NCBI GenBank assembly: GCA_020630775.1
Contig: JAHDIN010000014.1
Location: 1 to 64,000, forward strand
Reading direction: 5' to 3'
DNA length: 64,000 nucleotides
Source: Saprospiraceae bacterium
GTDB taxonomy: Bacteria > Bacteroidota > Bacteroidia > Chitinophagales > Saprospiraceae
Shown: positions 1-9,700 of the stretch, one piece after another
Position numbering within the stretch: position 1 is the first letter of the stretch
Layout: every line of letters starts with the position of its first letter
The notes under the pieces: generated by a model
The model's database searches: none
What the model was told of the DNA's origin: nothing
What the model saw: only the letters and a program-made list of their open reading frames with translations
Made by a program: the position numbers and the translations under genes

Positions 1-113
1 TAGAAACTAGAAACTAGAAACTAGAAACTAGAAACTAGAAACTAGAAACTAGAAAATCAAAAATCAAAAATCAAAAATCGAAAATCGAAAATCAAAAATC
101 AAAAATCAAAATT
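1..113. repeat. Two adjoining heptamer tandem arrays
   Basis: Bases 1-55 are about seven and a half copies of TAGAAAC. Bases 53-113 continue as about eight copies of AAAAATC with two A-to-G variants. The window starts inside the array, so its true length is unknown. A short copy of the first unit recurs at about 484-502. No coding potential is apparent. Similar 7-9 bp arrays of other units lie in other large intergenic gaps of this window. Confidence 0.9.
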
Positions 114-137
114 GGATGTCCCATATGCCCCATAAGC

Positions 138-329
138 TCACATCTTCTTCGTTTCATCATCCTCTTTATTTTCTTCGCTTTCAATAAGTTCTGTCTTATC
201 CTTATTGGGATCCCTTTTGCTACTGTTCGTAGGAATAGGGACACCGCCCGCCAAGCCTATACCCATACAAGCTAGAACGATAAGCATGATTAAAAACAGC
301 ATCCTAAAAAACCGCTTTATCTTCTTCAT
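138..329 (-). CDS. Small single-span membrane protein, unknown function
   Basis: This is a 63-residue protein if it starts at the Met of MKKIKRFF; an in-frame Met four codons upstream is also possible. A basic N-terminus is followed by a strongly hydrophobic stretch (about residues 8-28) and then a hydrophilic, acid- and Lys-rich tail, consistent with a small inner-membrane protein or an uncleaved signal anchor. No family is recognised. The complementary-strand frame over the same bases lacks this organisation, which favours this strand. Function cannot be inferred. Confidence 0.45.
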   Translation of the reverse strand: MKKIKRFFRMLFLIMLIVLACMGIGLAGGVPIPTNSSKRDPNKDKTELIESEENKEDDETKKM

Positions 330-400
330 AAAATATTCCAAGTTAAAATGTGAAAAAAAACCTCAAGAAGCCTCCAAAGTCAAAAACCACCTCCTAAAAA

Positions 401-428
401 GTCCCCTTTCAAGGGGATTTAGGGGTCC
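401..428. repeat. Dispersed palindromic intergenic repeat, copy 1
   Basis: The sequence contains GTCCCCTTTCAAGGGGATTT followed by AGGGGTCC. The CCCCTTtcAAGGGG core is self-complementary. Closely matching copies lie at 44668-44700 (inverted) and 57157-57184. The surrounding gap 342-612 otherwise holds AT-rich sequence, one short TAGAAAC-type repeat (about 484-502) and an AATCTCT-type triplicate near 616-636. I see no gene in it. Confidence 0.75.
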
Positions 429-612
429 AACCAAAAGATGGTGAGTCATTAAGTCGAATTAGAAACAGGAAGCGGAATATTGGTGACTAGAAACTAGAAA
501 TTGGGAGATTTCTTAAAGAAATTCTGTATGGCTAAAATATTTTAGTCCAATAAAAACTGAATAACTTTAAATCGCAAGACTTAATTACTATAACCTTAGA
601 TAAAAGGATTTA

Positions 613-978
613 CTAATCTCTAATCTCTAATCTCAAAACGAATGGCTCCCCAATAGAATCAGAATGAAGGCGTGATATGAAAGCCAAGTCCATTAATTGG
701 AAAGCCTGTCTGTTTCTCAATGCTACTTTAAGTAGCGTCCTGTACCAGCTTTTTTGTTGATATAGGCGCGGTCTAATTTGCTGACTTATGTATGTATCAG
801 CATTGAGCTTTACCGTGGTTTCAGATGCTTTAGAAAAATCAAAAACCGAATCGGTGTCCATCTTAAAGCGTATTTCAGTGCTGGGCTTGCTTAATGAGAC
901 GAAAGTGGGATGAGCATGACTGGTGAAGATGAATAGTGATAAACTAACACAAATGACCCATCTCCAAAGAGGCTTCAT
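613..978 (-). CDS. Secreted protein, unknown function
   Basis: This is a 121-residue protein starting at MKPLWRWV; an upstream in-frame Met exists but would bury the signal peptide. The N-terminus is a typical Sec signal (basic residues, hydrophobic core, cleavage near SHAHP). The mature part is about 100 residues, rich in Ser, Arg and Leu, with no recognised domain. It lies downstream of, and in the same direction as, the broken alginate-lyase gene, about 110 bp away, so the two may have been co-transcribed. No function is proposed. Confidence 0.55.
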   Translation of the reverse strand: MKPLWRWVICVSLSLFIFTSHAHPTFVSLSKPSTEIRFKMDTDSVFDFSKASETTVKLNADTYISQQIRPRLYQQKSWYRTLLKVALRNRQAFQLMDLAFISRLHSDSIGEPFVLRLEIRD

Positions 979-1091
979 GATCTGTTTTTTATATAATACA
1001 CTATTCATTACAAGTGGCAAGATAAGTGCTTTTCTTTAATGTTGCTTCTGCAGAATAGGCAGACATTGGTTTATTCGATGAGCAGATGTAT

Positions 1092-2318
1092 TTATCGCAT
1101 TAACGGGTAGGCTAATGTAGCGCGATGACTTTTGCATGGATCTATAGGGAATTGCTGAAGATAATTGTCAAAGTCAATATCTGGATAACGATCTTTTATA
1201 GATTGAATGATCGGGTATAGGGCCATTCGGTCTGTTTTCTTTATTGTTGGACTCGGCCAATTTTTATCTGAATCCACATAAGGTAAAAGATAGTCAATAG
1301 CTTTTTTTAGACGTCCATTTTTATTTTCGCTTTCCCAGATATCAACATCTACTTGTTCAGCAAAATGCGCGACTAAGCACATAGCATGTAAGTTGTAAAT
1401 ACTGTAAAAAAGTGGTCGTGTTCGAGCCGCTTCTTCAGGCATTGAACCGTCAGGTTTGATTTGATTTTGAAGTCTGGAATTGTAAAATTGTTCGGCGATA
1501 TTTTTTGCATCTTCTAGTTGATCAGAATAAATAGCTAAATACATGATTTGAACATCATAGTAACTGCCATGATTGTTTTTTGATCTCGCCTCCTGTAATG
1601 CTAACTCGTTTTGTGTCAACCAATTGTAATACGCATTTGCCCAGTTTTTTAAATCCAAATACTCCGAAGCGTTCAATGTATTTGAGGTTTCTATTAATAA
1701 GGATGCCTCAAATGCTTGTATCAATAAACGGCCATCTAATACACCTGACTTCGAGCCTAAGTTGTGACCTGGTCTACATTGTGCATGATTTAAATGCGTA
1801 TTCATTTTAGTGTCAGGATTCAAAAACCAAGTCCTTATCAATGCTGCTGCTTTTTCAGCATATTTTAATTCCCCAGTAAAATAGTAAGCGAGGCCTAATG
1901 TCTCGGAAGCTTGAGCGAATTGTCCAATTCTGGGACGATCAGATTTTTTGGGATCTTGGCTGTCTGGATTTGTTTCCCCATCTTTTCTAATGTAAGGAAG
2001 GCCATCGGATGTAGTAGAGTCGGGCCACCAATAGCGGCTGTAACTGGCATAGTCATTTTTGATCCCACTTGGTGCTAATTGCGTTTTAGAAGTGACAGAG
2101 TAGGGAGGTGCCATTAATGCCTTGTCCGCCTCTTATATTAATTTATTGAAGGCTATTAGATATCTGCTGTCATTATTTTGAATCGCTTTCTTAGTGTCCA
2201 AAAGCTGATTGGCGTTAAATAAAATCAACGCTTGTGTTGCATTGTCAGATGATGGAGTCTGGCAAGCACAAAGAAGCAGCGATACGGAAAGAAGTAAAAA
2301 GAAAAGAAGCCTATACAT
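1092..2318 (-). pseudogene. Alginate lyase family lipoprotein, interrupted by an in-frame stop
   Basis: Reading from 2318, a lipoprotein signal (lipobox LLCAC) and about 40 further residues end at a TAA at 2133-2135. The same frame continues without any shift as E-A-D-K-A-L-M and then the alginate-lyase core. That core has hallmark motifs PPYSVT, PSG..NDY, YWWPD, GLPYIRKDGE.NPDS, the NHAQC.PG segment and NNHG.YYD. Without the stop this would be a normal-length protein (about 408 residues) of the secreted alginate lyase family (PF05426), which cleaves uronate polysaccharides by beta-elimination. So a single nonsense codon separates a signal-bearing N-terminus from the catalytic body. An internal start at 2114 would give a cytoplasmic, N-truncated protein. 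It could be a true pseudogene, a sequencing error, or a readthrough case; the rest of the frame is clean, so the lesion is recent or artefactual. Confidence 0.85.
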
Positions 2319-2349
2319 CGCTATTTTTTTTGATTACTATGAATGCTTA

Positions 2350-3252
2350 TTATAAATCAGACTTTGGGTCATCATAATACTCAATATCAATATACGTTGT
2401 AATCCAATTGCCTTTGAATCCGCGATTTAAATTAGAATATTTTTTAATTGCATTACCACAAGCATCCTCAAAATAAATTGTTTTACTCTTAAACTTCTCA
2501 ATTTTATCAACGGTTACCTCTTCGTGATAGACTTCTTGCTTTATGAGTCTAAGACTTGTTTTTTTGTAGCTTTTATTTGCGGTTTCCTTGTAAGCTTTTT
2601 TTGATACCAATTTATTTTCGTAATCAAAATGTTCGAAAGTTAATAATTGATCACCATCATATTTTCTTTCGAAGGAGTAGTTTTCAGTCCTGTCAGGGAA
2701 TGTTACTGCAAATTTTGATTCGTTTCCGTGATCGTCATATTTGTAAGTTATGTTTTTAAGTGTGTCTCTTTTATCATTAAGAAATAACCTCTCTGTAGTG
2801 CGACCATCTTGATCTTTAATTAGAATATCTGTCGCAAAGATATTTCCCTGTTTGATTTTATGTATAATAATTTTATCTCCCAAATATTGTAGTTTATCAT
2901 AATAAGAATTTAAACCAATTTTGCGGTAAATGCCAATTATTCTTTTTTTTTCATCATAGGTGTATTTTGAAGTAAATTCTAAATTACCTTTTTTCGTAAA
3001 TAGTGAATCAGAAATAAACTTACCATCTATATCATAGTTGTATTTCTGCCTTAGATACATTTTATTCTTTTGGAATTTAGGCGTTAGTCTACCACGATCG
3101 AGACGAGTGTAAAAGTTTTTGTAAAATTTCTTAGACTTTATTTTACAACTCTTTCCTTGTGTATAAGTTCGGTTGGAAGCAGGGTTTTGACAAAAAATTA
3201 TCTGTGATAAGAGAATCGAAACGATCAACAGATATAATTTTTTAGCTTTCAT
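2350..3252 (-). CDS. Secreted protein with YD-like beta repeats, unknown function
   Basis: This is a 300-residue protein with a clear signal peptide (MKAKKLYLLIVSILLSQ, cleavage near IIFCQ). The mature part has recurrent short motifs of the type YxYDxxGxxxS (YNYDIDGKFISDS, YTYDEKKRIIG, YKYDDHGNESK), resembling the sparse YD-like beta repeats of many Bacteroidota extracellular proteins. One Cys lies near the C-terminus in ACGNAIKK. No catalytic motif is visible. It follows the next gene (3386-5098) in the same direction, but a strong hairpin lies between them, so it is probably transcribed separately. Confidence 0.65.
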   Translation of the reverse strand: MKAKKLYLLIVSILLSQIIFCQNPASNRTYTQGKSCKIKSKKFYKNFYTRLDRGRLTPKFQKNKMYLRQKYNYDIDGKFISDSLFTKKGNLEFTSKYTYDEKKRIIGIYRKIGLNSYYDKLQYLGDKIIIHKIKQGNIFATDILIKDQDGRTTERLFLNDKRDTLKNITYKYDDHGNESKFAVTFPDRTENYSFERKYDGDQLLTFEHFDYENKLVSKKAYKETANKSYKKTSLRLIKQEVYHEEVTVDKIEKFKSKTIYFEDACGNAIKKYSNLNRGFKGNWITTYIDIEYYDDPKSDL

Positions 3253-3325
3253 ACATGACTATTCTTATCGGCTTGGAGTAAGGTTTTTTATGAAGTATTT
3301 ATTTCGGAATATTTATTAATTAATT

Positions 3326-3363
3326 AAGAACAAGAAAGTAAACCCAATAACTTTCTTGTTCTT
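3326..3363 (-). terminator. Intrinsic terminator after the 570-residue secreted protein
   Basis: A perfect 14-bp inverted repeat (AAGAACAAGAAAGT / ACTTTCTTGTTCTT, arms 3326-3339 and 3350-3363) with a 10-nt loop lies 22 bp downstream of the stop of the gene at 3386. The T-tract on the minus strand is weak (TTAATTAATT), so termination efficiency is uncertain. Confidence 0.55.
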
Positions 3364-3385
3364 TTAATGTCTTGTTATATCTGTA

Positions 3386-5098
3386 TTAAAAAGTCATAGA
3401 AGTGAGTACGTTAGGATGAGATAGCTCACCATCTTCGTCTTGAGTTAATAATTTATTGACAAAGTAATACTGCCCTTTATGCTTGTATATCTTGGTCTTT
3501 TGCTCATACATAAGTCTTTCGAGATACATAGGGTTATTTTCGAAATTAGAAATCTGTTCAGCTTTGCCGTTAGCTATTCTGTAGAAAGTTGGTAAAGTAA
3601 CTTCTCCTCTGTAGTTTTTGACCTTTGTAAGTTCCTTTGTGACTGCAATGGTATTGTCAGCATCGTCAATGATAAGTTCGAAGTTTGATCCTTTGTTGTC
3701 TGAGTCAATATTGTCAATGACTATCGGGTTGTTAAAATCGGCATCGTTTAAAGGATGTAAATAGTAAGCGTTGTATGATTTTGTGGTTGACTTATAATTT
3801 TTGAAAACGATAAATTCACCTTGTTGGGTCGAATTGTAACTGTGCGGTACAATGTTCATTTTTTTATCTACATCAAACGCATACATTTTCTGCGAACTAG
3901 GACTGGAAACTAATACAAATTTATGAAACCATTTTTCCATCGTGCCAATAGCAATAGTCGTTTGGTGGTCCGAAGTAATTAAGGTGTCCAAAGTTCTAAA
4001 TTCCTTTGGCAAATCATAAATGTGGTCGTACAGGACACTGCCATCCGCATTGATGCCCAATAAATTCAATTGATTCTTATTCCCTTCGGCATTGATTTTT
4101 TTGGTTACTTTTTGTTTAAATAATTGTGTGCTGTAATTGATATCAGCTAGATTATTTTCATTTTTCGTGTAATGATTAGCACCAATTTCTTTCTCCCATG
4201 GAATGTCTAAATTTCGCTCTGTTCTATTAATGACCTCACCTTGGTTATCAATAAGAACTATTTCTTGTTGTTGAAATTCTGTTAAATTATCATCTTTTGA
4301 TTTATAGCTATTAATAGCTAAGACATTTCCAGTTAATGGTGACGCTGCAGATTCTATGACTGCCCAATAATTCTTTTTGTCCTGACCACCATTGTATATT
4401 TTTTCCCAATCTAAATTAACTTCCTCTACAACTTCGAAAGTATTGGATAGGTCTTCTCCATTGAGCTTACTGTTAAATTTGTTAAGATCAGTACCAACCT
4501 GAGCAACCTTACTTAATAATCCTTTTTTTCTACCTTTTTTCTTTTTGGGTGCTGCTTTTTCTGAGGCATTTTTTGAGATTTTTTTACTATTAAATCCAAG
4601 GACTTTACCCTTAAAGGCTGAGTAGGAAAGTTTGGATTTATAATAGCTTTCAGGGAAGATGCCATTGTGGTCATCCAATACGTCTATCTCTTTTAAAGCT
4701 GGATACTGTTCTGTAATCTCTTCATAATTTTTAATTGTAGATCCAAGACCCACTTCAAATTTATTCCTTCTCATCATGTCAATAGGTCTGTAGCTATTTA
4801 ATGCAGGTTGACTCAAAACGATTTGGTCTGAAATGACATAACGACCATTCGACTTTTGCTCCATTATCCAAATTTTATTAATGTATACAGCTTCTTGAGC
4901 ACCAGAGTTAGTGACATATTCCTTGGCCATAATAAAAAGTCTTAATCCACTGTCAATAGGTTCGACTTTTATAATCCTCATATCTGTATCTACAAAATGA
5001 GGAATCTCCGAATGGTTAAACTGCTGAGCTGATAAAGTGAGGCTTAGGGTCGTAAATAACAATAAAAAGTAACTTGTTAATTGATTCATCAAAAACAT
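3386..5098 (-). CDS. Large secreted protein, unknown function
   Basis: This is a 570-residue protein with a Sec signal peptide (cleavage near LTLSAQ). A second in-frame ATG three codons later (5089) would give a more compact signal peptide. After the signal comes a beta-rich N-terminal part, then a very basic low-complexity stretch (KKISKNASEKAAPKKKKGRK, about residues 174-193). The long C-terminal part has regularly spaced YxxxxxNxxxLxxxLxxI-type strands, as in extracellular propeller-like proteins. No enzyme motif or T9SS sorting domain is visible. It lies divergent from the efflux operon across the CGAGCC repeat array. Confidence 0.65.
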   Translation of the reverse strand: MFLMNQLTSYFLLLFTTLSLTLSAQQFNHSEIPHFVDTDMRIIKVEPIDSGLRLFIMAKEYVTNSGAQEAVYINKIWIMEQKSNGRYVISDQIVLSQPALNSYRPIDMMRRNKFEVGLGSTIKNYEEITEQYPALKEIDVLDDHNGIFPESYYKSKLSYSAFKGKVLGFNSKKISKNASEKAAPKKKKGRKKGLLSKVAQVGTDLNKFNSKLNGEDLSNTFEVVEEVNLDWEKIYNGGQDKKNYWAVIESAASPLTGNVLAINSYKSKDDNLTEFQQQEIVLIDNQGEVINRTERNLDIPWEKEIGANHYTKNENNLADINYSTQLFKQKVTKKINAEGNKNQLNLLGINADGSVLYDHIYDLPKEFRTLDTLITSDHQTTIAIGTMEKWFHKFVLVSSPSSQKMYAFDVDKKMNIVPHSYNSTQQGEFIVFKNYKSTTKSYNAYYLHPLNDADFNNPIVIDNIDSDNKGSNFELIIDDADNTIAVTKELTKVKNYRGEVTLPTFYRIANGKAEQISNFENNPMYLERLMYEQKTKIYKHKGQYYFVNKLLTQDEDGELSHPNVLTSMTF

Positions 5099-5362
5099 TT
5101 TTAGTTAAAAATTAAAAGTCCTTTTTAGATTATTTAGGCAACTTTTAGGAAATAAAATCCTCCAATTAATTGCCAATGGAAAAATAAGAAAAAACACTTA
5201 TTAAGCACATAACTTGGGTTTTAATTTTGTTAAAGTTGCTAGCGTCAAGATTCGTATGTCAGCCTTCAAGCTTCATCTCAACCAAATATGAGCCATTACA
5301 AAACAAATCCGACCAAAGATGTATTAATCCAACTCAACAACCAATATAATCAGCTTCAACCC

Positions 5363-5482
5363 CGAGCCTCCGAGCCTCCGAGCCTCCGAGCCTCCGAGCC
5401 TCCGAGCCTCCGAGCCCTCCGAGCCCCCCGAGCCCTCCGAGCCCTCCGAGCCCTCCGAGCCCTCCGAGCCCTCCGAGCCCTC
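5363..5482. repeat. CGAGCCTC octamer array switching to CGAGCCCTC nonamers
   Basis: There are six exact copies of the octamer CGAGCCTC (5363-5410), then eight copies of the nonamer CGAGCCCTC (5411-5482, one copy with T to C). The array is far more GC-rich than its surroundings. It lies in the 466-bp gap between the divergent gene at 5098 and the efflux operon at 5565. Open frames through it on both strands exist only because the repeat lacks stops. A candidate -7 box TAGCTTTT lies at 5536-5543, about 22 bp before the efflux operon start. Confidence 0.95.
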
Positions 5483-5564
5483 AAGAAACCAAGAAATAAA
5501 GAACCCCATTCCCCAATAAACCGTTACCTTCATAATAGCTTTTACGGCTCAAGAATACCAACTC

Positions 5565-6704
5565 ATGAATAAAGACCGCCAAACATCTGAAACAATCAGA
5601 AAAACAATCATAGCCTTACTATCTATAGGTATTATCGCTGGAGCCTATATGGTCTATAAAAACGTCAGCCAAAAGAACAGTCGAACGCGTAAGGCGAAAC
5701 CACAGAAGGTTACCCAAGTCTATACCAATACAGTGGAAAATGCGAGCATTCCTATTAATATCAAAGCGAGTGGTACGCTGAGTTCTAAAAAGCGTATTGA
5801 GTTGTATGCAGAAGTGGCCGGTATCTTTCAAGAAAGTGCGCATCCGTTTAAATCGGGGACCTATTTCGCCAAGGATGAAACGCTAATTAAAATTGAGAGT
5901 ATACAACAGCAGCTCAATCTTAAATCTCAGCGCAGCAGTTTTTATAATCAATTGGTACAAATGCTTCCGGATTTAAAGTTTGATTATCCGCAATCCGTGA
6001 ATCAATGGGAAGACTATATCAATAAGTATGAAATAGATCGACCCATCAAACCCATTCCGACACCAATCGACACTAGAGAAAAACTATTTATTGCAAATCA
6101 AAATATTTCCACGACTTACTACAATATCAAAAACTTAGAAGAGCAACTTAAAAAATTTATCATAAGAGCACCTTTTAATGGAATGCTTATCGAATCGATG
6201 ATCGAGCCCGGTACAGCAGTACGTGTAGGTCAGCAGTTGGGGACATTTATAAGTCCCTATACCTATGAAGTAGAAGTTTCAGTCAATACCAGTTATGATG
6301 ATTTTTTGAAGATTGGTAAACGCGTAAAGCTTTACAATAAAGACCGTTCTAAATCTTGGACTGGAAAGGTCAGTCGAATTAATTCAACCGTAGATCCAGG
6401 TTCCCAAACGATACCCGTATATGTAGATGTTAAAGGTGAAGGCTTAAGAGAGGGCATGTATTTGGAAGCGGACCTGACGGGTCGAAATGAACAGAATGTA
6501 TATGAAATCGATCGTAAATTATTGGTAGGTGATAATGAAATCTTTATTGTAAGAGATACACTTCTTGATCTTGTTCAAATTGAACCCATTTATTATAAAG
6601 ATGAAACAGTGCTGGTCAAGGGCTTGGACGATGGCGTTAAAATTTTGGCTAATAGTACACCAGGTGCGCATAAAGGCATGATTGTAAAGAATATCTCAGA
6701 ATAA
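5565..6704 (+). CDS. RND efflux periplasmic adaptor (membrane fusion protein)
   Basis: This is a 379-residue protein, normal for HlyD/AcrA-type adaptors that bridge an inner-membrane RND pump and a TolC channel in the periplasm. Residues about 14-31 form an uncleaved N-terminal membrane anchor. Next come the first half of a lipoyl/barrel-sandwich domain (SGTLSSKKRIELYAEVAG), a short alpha-hairpin region (about 110-200), the second lipoyl half (FIIRAPFNGMLIESMIEPGT), and a beta-barrel domain (YEVEVSVN...KVSRINSTVDPGSQT) ending in a membrane-proximal domain. It is the first gene of a three-gene operon, with 10 bp to the pump. Substrate is not predictable from sequence. Confidence 0.93.
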   Translation: MNKDRQTSETIRKTIIALLSIGIIAGAYMVYKNVSQKNSRTRKAKPQKVTQVYTNTVENASIPINIKASGTLSSKKRIELYAEVAGIFQESAHPFKSGTYFAKDETLIKIESIQQQLNLKSQRSSFYNQLVQMLPDLKFDYPQSVNQWEDYINKYEIDRPIKPIPTPIDTREKLFIANQNISTTYYNIKNLEEQLKKFIIRAPFNGMLIESMIEPGTAVRVGQQLGTFISPYTYEVEVSVNTSYDDFLKIGKRVKLYNKDRSKSWTGKVSRINSTVDPGSQTIPVYVDVKGEGLREGMYLEADLTGRNEQNVYEIDRKLLVGDNEIFIVRDTLLDLVQIEPIYYKDETVLVKGLDDGVKILANSTPGAHKGMIVKNISE

Positions 6705-6714
6705 GACCCTAGGC

Positions 6715-9700
6715 ATGAAGCGCATAATCGAATATTTCATAAAATATCCTGTAGCCGTCAATGTCTTGATGATTGCGATAATCTTGGGTGGATGGCAAGG
6801 TCTGAGAAGGATGAATTCTTCATTCTTTCCGCTCATACCTCCAGATACGATTACCATCACAGCGATATATCCAGGAGCGTCACCCCAAGAAGTAGAGGAA
6901 GGAGTTATTCTTAAAATTGAAGACAACCTACGTGGGCTGCAAGGGATCGAGCGCTTTACATCGGTGTCTTCCGAAAACACTGGCACCGTTACTGTAGAAA
7001 TTCAAGAGGACGAAGATATCAATGTGATATTGGCAGAAATTAAAAATGCGGTGGATCGGGTAGCTTCCTTTCCAGTCGATTTAGAGCCATTGGTCGTGGG
7101 TAAACAAGAAAGACTGAATTTGACGGTATCTATGGGCTTGAGTGGTGATGGCGTCAATTTAAAAACACTCAAATCTATATCAAGACGCATTGAAGATGAT
7201 CTCAGAGATTTAGGGGCTTCCCAAATTCAAATTGCAGGATTTCCTGATGAAGAAATTGAAATAGCTGTCAGGGAAAAAGACATGCGCGCATTCGATCTTA
7301 CCTTTGGCGAGGTAGCGTCTGCGGTAAGCGCTGCCAATATATTGACCACTGGAGGGTCTATTAAAACAGATGTTGAGGAGTATCTCATTCGGGCCAATAA
7401 CAGAAGTTACTATGGCGACGAAATGGATTACATTGTCATCAAATCAGACCCTTCGGGTAGAACGATTCGACTTAAGGACATTGCCACAGTCAATGATAAA
7501 TGGTCCGAAAGCCCTGATCGAATTTTTGTCAATGGAGAGGATGCTGTAGAGATAAGTGTATTCACCACCAACTCAGAAGACTTCTTGGGGATGGTGGATA
7601 TCGTTAAAGAATATATTCTCGGATTTAATGAAGAGAACAGCGGGGTGCGCCTAGATATCTTATTGGACAGGTCTATATCACTCGTTGATCGTACACGTAT
7701 TTTATTAGAAAATGGCGGCTATGGGATCATCATGGTCCTCTTATTGTTATCGATCTTCCTTAAGCCAAGCTTGGCATTTTGGGTGGCGGTAGGGATTCCG
7801 ATTTCATTTTTTGGAATGTTTATAATCGTCCCTGATATTTTGACTATCAATGTGATGTCGCTATTTGGAATGTTGATTGTCATCGGAATACTGGTAGATG
7901 ATGCCATTGTCATCGGCGAAAATATTTATGCGCATTACGAACGCGGGAAAACACCCATCAGGGCAGCGGTCGATGGCACCATGGAAGTGTTGCCAGCCAT
8001 CGTATCTGCTATTCTCACAACAGTAGTGGCATTCAGTACCTTCTTGTTTGTCCAAGGAGGGATCGGAGATTTCTATTATGAGGTGGCTGTCGTTGTGATT
8101 GTAACCTTATTGTTTTCATTGATTGAAGCCTTGATCATATTGCCAGCACATATCTCAGAGTCAAGAGCGATGAAGGAAGGGAAGAAGCCTTTCATACTCA
8201 ATCGATATGCTGATAACTTTATGGTATGGCTTCGCGAAAAATTTTACATCCCCGCACTACGATTCGGATTAAATAATCCTTTGTTTGGTATCGCTGTACC
8301 CTTAGCTTTATTGATTATGACTTTTGGTTGTGTGAAGGGCGGCATCATCAGAACTACTTTTTTCCCTAATATAACCAGTGATCGAATTTCAATCTCTATG
8401 TCCATGCCCGAGGGTACCAATGAAATGATTACGGACAGTCTTATTACTTTGATAGAAGCCGGTGCTTGGCGCGCTAATGAATCATTAACGGAGGAACAGT
8501 CAGACAACAAAACCATCATCGAATCTGCAGTTAAGCGGATTGGGCCAGGCAGTTCTAATGCGACTTTGACTTTGAATCTGCTGACTGGCGAACAACGCGA
8601 TTTTTCATCTAGTTATATCGCAAAAAAGGTAGAAGAAGAAGTGGGTCCTTTAACTGGTCCTGAGTCCCTGTCTTATGGCTCAGGTAGGAATTTCGGTGGT
8701 TTGCCTGTTTCTATTGCATTGACAGGAAGAAACATAAAAGAATTGAAAGGCGCCAAGGAAGAACTCAAAAATGAGTTGAGAAATATGGGTACTCTTAAAG
8801 ATATAAATGACAATGATCCGCAAGGTATCAAAGAAATTAAAATAGATCTAAAAGAAAATGCCTACTTGTTGGGTTTGACCCTAAATGGCGTAATGGCTCA
8901 AATTCGAAGTGCCTTTTTTGGACAGTCTGTACAGCGATTTCAGCGGGGTAGAGATGAGATACGGGTATGGGTGCGTTATGATCGCGCCGAACGCGCATCG
9001 GTCACTAATCTCGATAATATGTGGATCGTGACGCCTGATCGATCTAGAGTGCCTTTGTCCGAAATTGCGAATTATAGTGTAGAACGTGGAGAGGTAGATA
9101 TCAATCATTTAGATGGCATCAGACAGATTTCTGTAAGCGCTGATTTAAAAGAACAAAGTCAAAGTGCTACAGATGTATTGAGTTATGTACGAACAGAAAT
9201 TATCCCTAAAGTATTAGCGAAATATCCAAGTGTTCAACCGCTTTATGAAGGGCAGAATAGGGAAGCGGGTAAGGTCGTTGGCAGTATTCTAGGTTTACTG
9301 CCTGTTGTATTTGTGATTATGTATATGATCATAGCCTTTGTCTTTAGGTCTTATTCACAACCCATGTTGTTATTTCTTTTAATCCCTTTTAGTTTGGTTG
9401 GTGTTGCTTGGGGACATTGGATTCATGGTTCACCCATCAGTATATTATCCACTTTAGGGATCATTGCTTTAATTGGTATTTTAGTGAATGATGGTTTGGT
9501 ATTGGTGGGTAAATTCAATACCCATCTCAAAGAAGGGTTGAATTTTCATAAAGCTATCGTCGAAGCAGGGCGCTCTCGATTTAGAGCAATCTTTCTGACA
9601 TCCATTACAACAGCTGCAGGTTTGGCGCCGATCATATTTGAACCTAGCCGTACTGCGCAGTTCTTAATTCCTATGGCGATATCGATTGCTTATGGGATTG

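Noticed and set aside
5363-5482. Possible CRISPR array
   Set aside because: Units are 8-9 bp with no unique spacers and no cas genes nearby.
5288-5572. Open frames through the CGAGCC array on both strands (94 and 69 codons)
   Set aside because: They exist only because the repeat lacks stop codons; the translations are Arg-Ala-Leu or Gly-Ser-Glu repeats with no start context, and the + frame overlaps the efflux adaptor start.
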